NCBI GenBank assembly: GCA_964639245.1
Contig: CAZXCU010000001.1
Location: forward strand, 558,001 to 622,000
DNA length: 64,000 nucleotides
From: SB15 sp964639245
Lineage (GTDB): Bacteria > Chloroflexota > Anaerolineae > Aggregatilineales > J027
Reading direction: 5' to 3'
Below the pieces are notes generated by a model that did no database searches, was not told the origin of the DNA, and saw nothing but the letters and a program-made list of their open reading frames with translations. Of the stretch, positions 1 to 8,510 are shown in pieces; the first letter of the stretch is position 1; each line of letters starts with the position of its first letter. Made by a program: the position numbers and the translations under genes.

Positions 1-1950
1 GAACGGTTGGGACGTTTAAATGATGCTGCCAAGCAATATCTGGCGGTTGCCGAAATTTATCTTGCTCAACATGACCTTGAAAAAGCTATCAGCAACTGGG
101 AAAAAGCCACCCAGATTACCCCCGGTTTGGTCAAAATTCATCAAAAGTTGGCGCTGGCCTATGAACGCACCGGGCAAAAAGATGAGGCCATCAACGAATA
201 TTTGAATTTGACCTACAACTTTCAAAAGATGGGCAACAAGGAAGTTGCCTTGCAAGCGCTGGAACGGGCGCTGCGGATTGACCCGCGTGAACCACGGGTC
301 TTGAACGCCAAAACTGCCGTCATTAATGAAGTGGCCCTTTCGCCGGACATCGCCCGCGAAAAAGGCACGAAGGGTAGAAAAACCGAAAATCTGCGGGAAG
401 AAGCGCCCGAATTTATCAATTATGATGTCGCGGATGCCAATGACCGTGGGCCGATTGGCGAAGCAGCAGAACAAGCGCTGGAGATGCTGGCGACTCATGT
501 ATTTGAAACGGGCATGATGGATATGTCCGGCGCACATGCCATTCAAGCGATTGAAATGCACCGCGCCGGTATTGTGCCGGAAGCCATCGGCGCGTATCAA
601 CGGGCAGAAGCAGCGGGTCTCCGCAACACCGCCCCCCTGCACCTGAATATTGGGGCATTGATGGTTGAAACCAACCGCTACGCCGATGCCATTCCTTATT
701 TCCAAAAAGTTGCTGGCAACGCTACCTTAATGGCCGGGGCGATGCACGGTCTTGCCCTGTCCTATATGGGACAGCGCGATTATCGTAACGCGGTCAAGAA
801 CTTTATCAATACACTGCGTTTGGTGGATCTGGCGCTGGCAATTAACGACGAAGAAAAAAGCGAACTCAGCAATGTGTACAGCCGCATCGCGGGGATGGCA
901 GCGCAAGCCCCGGATGGTGTGGTGGAAGCGCTCGCCAAAAAATTTGAAGGGTTGCTGGTTGGGGCCGATTGGAAACGCCGCGTGGCGCTCACCCGCAGTC
1001 AAATTGAGGACATCATCGCCAAAGATGCCGAACATGTGCTGGAATTTGTGTCACAGGATGATGGTGTGATCGAGTCGATGGGGCGGGTGGATACCTTCCT
1101 CAAGCAAAAACGCTACATTCTGGCGATGGATGAAGTTCACCGCATTTTGCAAAAATCACCCGATTATCTGTCCGCCCATTTGCGGGTCGCCCAAATTATG
1201 ATGGAGATGGGGCATGTTGAACATGCGATTCATAAATATAATCTGGTCGCCCAAACGTATCTGGTGCGTGGGGATAAACAAAAAACCGCCGATATTTTGA
1301 ATGAAGTCATTCAAGTTGCTCCGGCGGATATTCGCCTACGCGAAAACCTGATTGAACTGCTGGAACAGCAAGAACGCTATGACGAAATGCTCGACCAATA
1401 TGTAGACCTTGCCAAAACGCACGCCAACATGGGCGACCAAGCCAACGCCCGCACCACCTACAATCAGGCGCTCAAATTGGGGCAGCGTTTGAACGCCCCC
1501 AAAGAAAAAATCGCCCTCATCATGCGTCATATGGCTGCTCTCGATGAAACCCGTCTGGAATGGCGTGGGGCGCTGCGTACCTACCAGCAAATTTGCGAAC
1601 TCCTGCCTGACGATACCGGGGCGCGTTACAAATTGGTGGATTTAAACTTCCGCCTGAACAACCCCATCGGCGCGACTCAGGAATTGGACAATTTGCTGCG
1701 TATTTATGCTAAACAGCGTCGTCCAGAAGTGATTTTGTCAACCTTGGAAGAACTGGTCGACAAGTATCCCCGCGATATGGGGATTCGCACCCGCTTGGGG
1801 TCGGTGTATGAGCAGATGAAACGTCCGCAAAATGCGATTGAACATTTGGAGCAATTGCGTCATCTACAAAATGAAGCGGGGATGATGGCAGAAGTCAACA
1901 AAACCATCGAACGGATTAATAAATTACGTTCGCTCAACACAGCAAGGTAG
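1..1950 (+). CDS. Tetratricopeptide-repeat protein (5' end outside window)
   Basis: The reading frame is open from the first base, so the gene begins upstream of the window; the TTG at 7 is only the first possible start codon inside it. The product is almost entirely helical TPR repeats, with the A/Y/G/P spacing seen again and again (for example AAKQYLAVAEIYLAQHDLEK near the visible start, and repeats through to about residue 640). No enzymatic motif or signal peptide is visible in the part present. TPR arrays are protein-protein scaffolds. The stop is 22 bases before the diadenylate cyclase gene on the same strand, so it may share a transcript with the c-di-AMP genes. Function is otherwise unknown. 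Confidence 0.85.
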   Translation, partial: ERLGRLNDAAKQYLAVAEIYLAQHDLEKAISNWEKATQITPGLVKIHQKLALAYERTGQKDEAINEYLNLTYNFQKMGNKEVALQALERALRIDPREPRVLNAKTAVINEVALSPDIAREKGTKGRKTENLREEAPEFINYDVADANDRGPIGEAAEQALEMLATHVFETGMMDMSGAHAIQAIEMHRAGIVPEAIGAYQRAEAAGLRNTAPLHLNIGALMVETNRYADAIPYFQKVAGNATLMAGAMHGLALSYMGQRDYRNAVKNFINTLRLVDLALAINDEEKSELSNVYSRIAGMAAQAPDGVVEALAKKFEGLLVGADWKRRVALTRSQIEDIIAKDAEHVLEFVSQDDGVIESMGRVDTFLKQKRYILAMDEVHRILQKSPDYLSAHLRVAQIMMEMGHVEHAIHKYNLVAQTYLVRGDKQKTADILNEVIQVAPADIRLRENLIELLEQQERYDEMLDQYVDLAKTHANMGDQANARTTYNQALKLGQRLNAPKEKIALIMRHMAALDETRLEWRGALRTYQQICELLPDDTGARYKLVDLNFRLNNPIGATQELDNLLRIYAKQRRPEVILSTLEELVDKYPRDMGIRTRLGSVYEQMKRPQNAIEHLEQLRHLQNEAGMMAEVNKTIERINKLRSLNTAR

Positions 1951-1972
1951 GGAAGACGCAAAGTGAAATAAC

Positions 1973-2854
1973 ATGGAACTTATCTGGACACTGCAAAGCC
2001 TCGACCTTGTTGCCGTGCTTGATATTTTGCTCATTGCAACGGTGCTTTTCGGGTTGAGTTTTGCGCTGCGCGGAACACAGGCTGTCCCGGTTATGCGCGG
2101 TATGATTGTCGTAGTGATTCTGATGACGTTCCTTTCCACCATCCCGAACTTGGTCGCCTTTCGCTGGCTGACAGGGGTCATTATCACGGGTGCAGCCGTT
2201 GCCATCCCTGTCATTTTTCAACCGGAAATCCGACGCGGCATGGAACGGATAGGCCGTGCGGGTTTTAGCCTACGCACTACCTATCGGTCAGATATCGACC
2301 AGATGATTGAAGATGTCAGTATCGCGGCGGGTAAACTTTCCGAACGGCGGCATGGGGCGTTAATTGTGCTGGCACGCGCTCATCCGTTGGATGAATTTAT
2401 TGCTACAGGGATTCAGCTCGACAGCGAAATTTCCCCCCAACTGCTGCTGACCATTTTTTACCCCAAAACCGAGCTGCACGACGGCGCGGTTATCATCCGT
2501 GAGCGGCGGATTTGTTCAGCCGCAGCGGTGCTGCCCCTGTCTGCCGCGCATGGATTGGCGCAGCGCAAGGTTGGGACGCGCCACCGGGCAGCGATTGGCC
2601 TGAGTGAAATTTGTGACGCGATTGTGGTGGTGGTGTCCGAAGAAACCGGGCAGATTTCGGTTGCTAACGGCGGGCGCATGATTCGCCGTCTGGACAGCAC
2701 CCGCCTGCAAACCATCCTCAGAGCATTTTACACCACCGAAACCGCCCCAGAAGAAAAATCGTTCTGGACAAGTCTTTGGGAACAGATTTTGCGCCGTCCA
2801 CCCAAGGACTCCCAATCCAAACAAGCAGGGGAACAGACCCGTGAAGCTGCTTGA
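1973..2854 (+). CDS. cdaA: Diadenylate cyclase CdaA (membrane c-di-AMP synthase)
   Basis: Makes cyclic di-AMP from two ATP. The 293-residue protein has three hydrophobic segments in the first 85 residues and then a DisA_N (DAC) domain. The two DAC signature motifs are intact: DGA at residues 170-172 (in LHDGAVI) and RHR at 203-205 (in GTRHRAAIGLSE). This membrane-anchored arrangement is that of CdaA/DacA, not of the DNA-scanning DisA. The C-terminal ~60 residues are polar and variable. The last 14 bases overlap the next gene, which encodes the YbbR-repeat regulator CdaR; cdaA-cdaR is a standard pair. The residues seen predict an active enzyme. Confidence 0.93.
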   Translation: MELIWTLQSLDLVAVLDILLIATVLFGLSFALRGTQAVPVMRGMIVVVILMTFLSTIPNLVAFRWLTGVIITGAAVAIPVIFQPEIRRGMERIGRAGFSLRTTYRSDIDQMIEDVSIAAGKLSERRHGALIVLARAHPLDEFIATGIQLDSEISPQLLLTIFYPKTELHDGAVIIRERRICSAAAVLPLSAAHGLAQRKVGTRHRAAIGLSEICDAIVVVVSEETGQISVANGGRMIRRLDSTRLQTILRAFYTTETAPEEKSFWTSLWEQILRRPPKDSQSKQAGEQTREAA

Positions 2855-4121
2855 CCTGCCAATGGTTCGTTTTTTTCGCAGCAACGTGCAATGGATGGCA
2901 GCTTCAATTTTGATGGCGTTTGGCCTGTGGATCATCGCTGTGTTGCAGAGTAATCCCATCCAGCAGCGCGATTACCCACGCAGCGTCAATATCCGCTTTC
3001 AAATCGCAGATAATATGGAAATGGTCAATCCCTCCGCCCAATCTGTCACGGTGACGATTCGTGCGCCGCGTTCGGCATGGGATGTGCTGCGAACCGACCA
3101 GATCGAAGTGGTGGCAGACTTACGTAAATTCAAAGCGGGGCAACATACCATCACCCTCACCGCTAACTTGGAAGACGGCGTACACGGGCAAGTCGTGGAT
3201 ATTCGCCCTGAAAATATCACCGTGACTTTAGCCGAAGTTTCGTCGGTACGGGTGCCAGTCCGGGCGAGCATTACCCAAGAACCGCCGAGTGGGTATACCT
3301 ATCCATCCCCTACCTGTAATTTATCCGAAGTGACCGCCGGCGGCCCCGAAGATAAACTCGTTGGCATCACCGCTGTTGCCCGCCTCAACTTGAGTGAAGT
3401 GCGCTCGCCAGTCAGTTTGACGGTGAATCTTTTCCCCGCCAATGCCGAAGGCCGTTTTGAGCCCGAAATCACGCTTGAGCCTTCGCAAGTGACCTGCCAG
3501 ATTGATGTCACTCAGATTGAGGGCATTACAGAATTGAGCGTTGTCCCCGAAGTGACGGGTTTTCCGCCGCCGGGGTATATCTACGAGGGGTACGAATTTA
3601 CACCGGGCATTGTGACTGTTACCGGCGACCAGCGAGCCATCCGTGCCATGAACGGGATTATCAGTACAGAAATTATTGATATTACCGATGCCACCAGCAG
3701 CTTTAACCGCACGGTCACCGTGCAGCTTCCGCAAGGTGTGCAACTTGTGCCAGAAACGCAGTCGATTAGCGTCACCGTCAAAATCGGAACGGTGCGCGGC
3801 AGCCGTCAATATACCAATTTACCGATTCAGGTCGAAGGGCTTGCGCCGGGTTTAGATGCCGACTTGCTGCCAGATGTAGCAACGGTGCTGCTGGTAGGTT
3901 CGCAGCCACTCTTAGAGCAAATCAACAACGACGATTTAAATGTCACGGTGAATGTGAGCGATTTAACCACCCCCGGCACCTATCAAGTCACCGCCACCGC
4001 CAGTGTCAGTTCCACCACCTTGAGCGATGAAGTTATCAGCGCGGACACCACCCTGACGATAGAACCGCAAGAAGTCAGTGTTACCATCAAAGCGCTGGTC
4101 GAAGCGACCAATTCGCCGTAA
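2841..4121 (+). CDS. cdaR: CdaR-like YbbR-repeat protein, regulator of CdaA
   Basis: A 426-residue protein with one N-terminal transmembrane segment (about residues 17-37, MAASILMAFGLWIIAVL) and an extracytoplasmic remainder built of about four YbbR-type beta repeats, each with the alternating pattern of V/I residues and a G-rich turn. It starts inside the 3' end of cdaA, so translation is probably coupled. In Firmicutes, CdaR binds and modulates CdaA; the same partnership is inferred here from order and architecture. The start ATG/GTG choice is not certain: GTG at 2841 is used because it gives the N-terminal anchor in full. Confidence 0.88.
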   Translation: MKLLDLPMVRFFRSNVQWMAASILMAFGLWIIAVLQSNPIQQRDYPRSVNIRFQIADNMEMVNPSAQSVTVTIRAPRSAWDVLRTDQIEVVADLRKFKAGQHTITLTANLEDGVHGQVVDIRPENITVTLAEVSSVRVPVRASITQEPPSGYTYPSPTCNLSEVTAGGPEDKLVGITAVARLNLSEVRSPVSLTVNLFPANAEGRFEPEITLEPSQVTCQIDVTQIEGITELSVVPEVTGFPPPGYIYEGYEFTPGIVTVTGDQRAIRAMNGIISTEIIDITDATSSFNRTVTVQLPQGVQLVPETQSISVTVKIGTVRGSRQYTNLPIQVEGLAPGLDADLLPDVATVLLVGSQPLLEQINNDDLNVTVNVSDLTTPGTYQVTATASVSSTTLSDEVISADTTLTIEPQEVSVTIKALVEATNSP

Positions 4122-4123
4122 AA

Positions 4124-4975
4124 CTACCAGCTTAAATTGCTGTCCTCTTCCGATGACCGGTCTTTATCTTTTTGTTTCGCCATCCATTCATCCGCCATTT
4201 TTCGCAGTTCGGAGGAACGTTTGGGCTGGGTTGAAGAAGCGGTTGGGATCGTCGGTAAAATCGGTTGGATGGGCAAGGGCAGCGCTTCGGTCTGCTGGGT
4301 GCGTCGTCCACGACTCCCGCCACGCCCACGCGGAAACCAGCAACGCTCCAACCAATCCATCCAATCGCCCATCGATTGTGTGGTTAAACGGGCGGTTGCT
4401 TCAATATTGCGCGAAAAAGCATACACCCGCGAGAAATATTCCTGACGTACAAAAATGAGATAATCGTTTTCCCAGCGTTCGCGTGTCCACAAAAACGCCA
4501 CGCCAAATTCGCGCCGCGCCCGTTCAATAAAGGTACGTCGCTCATCAAGGTCAAGACGGGGCAGATTAAACCGCAGGGTCAGCATACTTTTAACCGTGAA
4601 GGCAAAATTGGTGATGTCCGAATCGGGGTCAATTTCGACTTCCATGTACGCGCCGTTGTCTTGGCTGGCTATACTCGCCAGCAGTTGACGGTCATTGGCG
4701 GTTGGACGACGCGGATTCAACACCAGCGAGGACAGCAAAGGCGCATTGCTGGAACGTTTGGCGAGTTCCTTGTCGAGGTCGGTTTCCAAACGCAAAAAAC
4801 GCTGCAACATCAACGGGGCGCTTTCGTGCGAATGGATATGCCCGCTTATCCGCAAATCTTGGACAAACTGACTCCAATCCTCATTTTTCATTCGCCCGGT
4901 AATTTGTTGCGCTGCGCTCACGAGTTCTTCGTTGCTCATCCGGGCAAGTTTGTCGACGGACAGTAGCTCATTCAT
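4124..4975 (-). CDS. Conserved-looking protein of unknown function
   Basis: The 283-residue soluble protein has no signal peptide or transmembrane segment. The first ~200 residues look folded and mainly helical, with a short beta-rich part near residues 107-140 and a W/R-rich stretch near 215-225. After a Gly/Arg linker (about 218-228) comes a low-complexity Pro/Thr/Ser segment and a charged tail. No motif was recognised. It runs convergently to cdaR with only two bases between stop codons, and lies downstream of polA on the same strand (64 bases), so it may be the second gene of a polA transcript. Confidence 0.7.
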   Translation of the reverse strand: MNELLSVDKLARMSNEELVSAAQQITGRMKNEDWSQFVQDLRISGHIHSHESAPLMLQRFLRLETDLDKELAKRSSNAPLLSSLVLNPRRPTANDRQLLASIASQDNGAYMEVEIDPDSDITNFAFTVKSMLTLRFNLPRLDLDERRTFIERARREFGVAFLWTRERWENDYLIFVRQEYFSRVYAFSRNIEATARLTTQSMGDWMDWLERCWFPRGRGGSRGRRTQQTEALPLPIQPILPTIPTASSTQPKRSSELRKMADEWMAKQKDKDRSSEEDSNLSW

Positions 4976-5039
4976 GCTGGTTCTACCACGTTAGAAAATC
5001 TCTACCGCCATTATAGAGTCATCTGGTTTTTGCGGCTAC

Positions 5040-7850
5040 TCACTTCATCTCATCCCAATTTTTGCCGACTTTGGCTTCAGCAATCACGGGGACATCCAGA
5101 ATATTGCCCGCTTCAACCAGCGTTTGAATCGTTAGGGGGCGCAGAGTCTCCACTTCATTTTCGGGAACTTCCAGCACCAACTCATCGTGGACTTGGAGCA
5201 GAATCCGTGTTTTGTAGTGGCCTTCCTTCAGGGCTTTATGAAGCGCAATCATCGCTTTTTTCATGATGTCTGCGTTTGTCCCTTGAATGGGCATATTGAT
5301 AGCTTCACGACCTGTCCGCTCGGTAATCCGCTTTTCCCCGGTAGCCTTGTTGATCTGCACCTCAAAATAACGCCGTCTGCCAAACAGCGTCTGGGCATAG
5401 CCATTTTCGATGACAAAGGCTTTTGTGCCATCCAGATAATCTTTCACCGCCGGGAAGTTATTAAAATAGGCCTCGCGGAAGCGTTCGGCTTCCTTGAGAG
5501 TCAATTCGGTATCGCGTGCCAAGCGGAACGCCCCCATGCCATACATCAGACCAAAATTAATCGTCTTGGCGAAACGGCGCTGTTCGGAGGTCACTTTGTC
5601 CGCCTCAATATTAAACACTTTGGCGGCGGTGGTGCGGTGAATATCTTGTCCCTCTGCAAAGGCTCTTTTCAACGTTTCATCCCCGCTATAGTGCGCCAGA
5701 ATGCGGAGTTCAAACTGCGAATAATCCACCGACATCAACACATGACCTGCCGAAGCAATAAAGGCTTTGCGTACCCGCCGCCCTTCTTCGGTGCGAATGG
5801 GGATATTTTGCAAATTGGGATTGCTGGAAGACAACCTTCCGGTGATGGCTCCCGTCTGATTGTAGGAGGTATGCACACGGCTTTTCGCGTCAGCCTGTGC
5901 GGGCATGGCATCAACATACGTCCCAATCAGTTTTGCCAGACTGCGGTACGCCATAATTTCCCGCAGAATCGGGTAGTCGTCTTCCCAGCGTTCGGCGAGT
6001 TCTTCCAGTGTGGCAGCATCCACACTAAAGCCAGTTGTTTGGGTTTTGCGGAGACCTTCTGTCGGCAGTTTGAGCTTATCAAACAAAATCCGATTCAATT
6101 CCTTCGGGCTGTTGACATTGAATTTTTCGCCTGCCAGTTCATGAATCACCTGTTCATAGGCCTGCATCCGCCGATTCAATTCTTTTGACAGTTCGGCCAG
6201 GTAAGGTTGGTCAATCATAATGCCCGCGATTTCCATATCCGCCAGAATCGGAATCAAGGGCATTTCAAGCTGCTCATACAATTCCTGCATATGCGGTTCA
6301 ATTTTTTCGTTGAGCCGTTGCAACAAGCGATAGGTCACAACCGCATCGGCAGCAGCATAGGCGGCGGCTTGGTCAATCGCTACCCTGTCCATCGTGATTT
6401 GTTTTTTGCCTGTGCCAATGAGTTCATGAATTTCTTGCATTTTGAGGTGCAAATACTTCCCCGCCAGATCCTTCAAGCCAATGTTTTCGGACGGGTCAAT
6501 AATCCATGCCTTAATCATCGTATCTTCAGTGACGGGCGCAACCTCAATTCCGTAGCGCCGCAGGATGATGACATCGTACAGGGCGTTGTGGGCAATTTTG
6601 GGAATGGTGGGGTTGGTCAGGGCAGGCCGCAGCGCATCTAAGACCTCCGGCAAGGGCAGTTGGGCGGGGTCGTCATTGCCGCCAAACAAAGAGGGTTGCT
6701 GGTTCGGGCTACGGTGTCCGACGGGAATGTAGTAGCCGTGTTCACCATTCACCGCGAGCGAAATCCCTACCAGTGCCGCGTTCATTTTATCAATGGAGGT
6801 GGTTTCGGTATCAAAAGAGATGTGTTCGGCTTGATTCAGCACCTCTACGAGCGCGTCCAACTGCGTTTTTTCTAGCACCACGGTATGTTCAGGAAAAAAG
6901 GGCGTTTCGGGCAGAATCGGTTTTTTATCAAATTCTGCCTGTTGTTTTTCATCCAGCAGCCCGCGCAGCCGTTTACGCGAATTTTCCCCAAAGCCCAATT
7001 CATCAAAAATTTTCAGCACGGCCTTAAAATCAAAATCGTGGGTGTGACATGCTGCCAAATCCAGTTGAATTGGTACATCACGCATGATGGTTGCCAATTC
7101 ACGGCTGAGAAAGGCAATCTCCCGCCCTTCGACCAATTTTTGACGCTCTTTGGCAGAGAGTTTATCCAAGTTGTTGTAGAGGTCTTCCAAAGTGCCAAAT
7201 TGCAGTAGAAGTTTTTTGGCTGTTTTGTCGCCAATCCCGCCCACACCGGGAATATTGTCGGAACTATCCCCGTTGAGGCCCTTGTAATCAATGATTTGGC
7301 GTGGAACAAGACCCTCCCACCCTTCGCTGAAATTTTCGACTGTCCAGACCTTATCGCCGTCGCTTTTGGCTTTGGGATTTGGCGCGGGCGGAATCTGAAC
7401 GGTGACATTTTCCGTGAGGAGTTGCAGAATGTCTCGATCCCCGGTGATAATGCGAACCTTGCACCCCTGTGCTTCGGCCTGTGCTGCGATTGTGCCAATG
7501 ACATCATCGGCTTCGTAATCATCCATCACCAGAATCGGGATGTTAAAGGCACGGACAATGGCTTCCATATCGTTCAACTGCTGCACAAGGTCAGGCGGTA
7601 CATCAGCGCGATTTTGTTTGTACTGGCGGTAGATTTTTTCGCGTCCGCTTAGACCGCGGTCAAATGTCACCGCGATATACTGCGGTTTTTCGCTCAGGTA
7701 ATTTAAGATTGCCTGTGTAAAGCCAAAGGTTGCATTGGTAACTCTGCCATCCGGTGCATTCATCGGTCTGCCGCCACGAGTCATGGCAAAGTGCTGGCGA
7801 TAGGCCAGCGCATGACCATCAATCAGGACAATTTCGGGACGTTCTGCCAT
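5040..7850 (-). CDS. polA: DNA polymerase I with 5'-3' and 3'-5' exonuclease domains
   Basis: Full-length (936 residues) DNA polymerase I for repair and Okazaki-fragment processing. Residues ~1-300 are the 5'-3' exonuclease/FEN domain (DGHALAYR, DYEADDVIG, GDRDILQL, GVGGIGDKTA). The 3'-5' proofreading domain keeps its acidic residues: DTETTSID (Exo I), N and D in AHNALYDV (Exo II), YAAADA (Exo III). The polymerase domain has motif A (DYSQFELRILAH), motif B (RRFAKTINFGLMYG) and motif C (QVHDELVLEVP). So, unlike Taq polymerase, the proofreading site appears usable. A Shine-Dalgarno-like TAGGA lies about nine bases before the ATG. Confidence 0.97.
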   Translation of the reverse strand: MAERPEIVLIDGHALAYRQHFAMTRGGRPMNAPDGRVTNATFGFTQAILNYLSEKPQYIAVTFDRGLSGREKIYRQYKQNRADVPPDLVQQLNDMEAIVRAFNIPILVMDDYEADDVIGTIAAQAEAQGCKVRIITGDRDILQLLTENVTVQIPPAPNPKAKSDGDKVWTVENFSEGWEGLVPRQIIDYKGLNGDSSDNIPGVGGIGDKTAKKLLLQFGTLEDLYNNLDKLSAKERQKLVEGREIAFLSRELATIMRDVPIQLDLAACHTHDFDFKAVLKIFDELGFGENSRKRLRGLLDEKQQAEFDKKPILPETPFFPEHTVVLEKTQLDALVEVLNQAEHISFDTETTSIDKMNAALVGISLAVNGEHGYYIPVGHRSPNQQPSLFGGNDDPAQLPLPEVLDALRPALTNPTIPKIAHNALYDVIILRRYGIEVAPVTEDTMIKAWIIDPSENIGLKDLAGKYLHLKMQEIHELIGTGKKQITMDRVAIDQAAAYAAADAVVTYRLLQRLNEKIEPHMQELYEQLEMPLIPILADMEIAGIMIDQPYLAELSKELNRRMQAYEQVIHELAGEKFNVNSPKELNRILFDKLKLPTEGLRKTQTTGFSVDAATLEELAERWEDDYPILREIMAYRSLAKLIGTYVDAMPAQADAKSRVHTSYNQTGAITGRLSSSNPNLQNIPIRTEEGRRVRKAFIASAGHVLMSVDYSQFELRILAHYSGDETLKRAFAEGQDIHRTTAAKVFNIEADKVTSEQRRFAKTINFGLMYGMGAFRLARDTELTLKEAERFREAYFNNFPAVKDYLDGTKAFVIENGYAQTLFGRRRYFEVQINKATGEKRITERTGREAINMPIQGTNADIMKKAMIALHKALKEGHYKTRILLQVHDELVLEVPENEVETLRPLTIQTLVEAGNILDVPVIAEAKVGKNWDEMK

Positions 7851-7892
7851 GAGATTTTCCTACGAACAAATGTGCAGATTGTATTGTAGCAC

Positions 7893-8510
7893 CTAGAGGC
7901 TGTTTGAGGTAGCCAGTTGGTCAGCGTGACGGAGCAGCGCTACGCTTAAATAAAAAACCCATGTGGGGAAAGCGCCATACGCATAAATGACCCAAAGACT
8001 GGTATCTTCAAATGGGCCAAGCAGCAGAATCGCCAGCGTTGTCCCGCCAATCACATATCCGGCGCGGCTGGTGAAAATCCGCCTAAAACGCTGCATCGCA
8101 TAGGCTGTCCCGATGATATACAGAGTCAGAATCATCTGCGCTCCGTCAAACAGGCTGTAACCCACCTGAAACAGCGTTTCATTGGCATGACGGGCAGCCG
8201 AAAAAAACAACAGCCCCGCACATATCCACACCACCAAACTCACCAGCCCCATCGTATAGACGAACGGGGCAAAAGTGAAATGGGCGCTCCGCATCCAGCG
8301 ATAAAAGGCATGGAACGGCGCAATAGCGGTCAGGGGGGCAAGGATATGAACAAAAAAAACGGCGATGCGGGTCGGGAGGGTGGGGTCTAAATCCACAGTA
8401 GCGCGATTGCCGGATGGGGCAACAAATCCGCCAAAGGTCGCCAACACGAACATTAAAATAGAGAGGATTCCGAGCGTCCCACCCCATCGAAATGAGGTAT
8501 TAGCCTCCAT
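7893..8510 (-). CDS. Multi-pass membrane protein of unknown function
   Basis: A 205-residue protein with about six hydrophobic segments (roughly residues 9-30, 47-68, 80-104, 115-137, 150-168 and 172-196) and short loops; no catalytic motif was recognised. General shape resembles small integral-membrane families such as DUF4386, but this is only a resemblance. The ATG lies inside the last codons of the upstream response-regulator gene (11-base overlap), which suggests translational coupling and a possible functional link with that signalling protein. Confidence 0.75.
   Translation of the reverse strand: MEANTSFRWGGTLGILSILMFVLATFGGFVAPSGNRATVDLDPTLPTRIAVFFVHILAPLTAIAPFHAFYRWMRSAHFTFAPFVYTMGLVSLVVWICAGLLFFSAARHANETLFQVGYSLFDGAQMILTLYIIGTAYAMQRFRRIFTSRAGYVIGGTTLAILLLGPFEDTSLWVIYAYGAFPTWVFYLSVALLRHADQLATSNSL

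Noticed and set aside
5187..6188. 333-codon open frame on the plus strand, opposite polA
   Set aside because: It lies fully inside the polymerase and exonuclease coding region, which has intact motifs in the other frame; the product resembles no protein.
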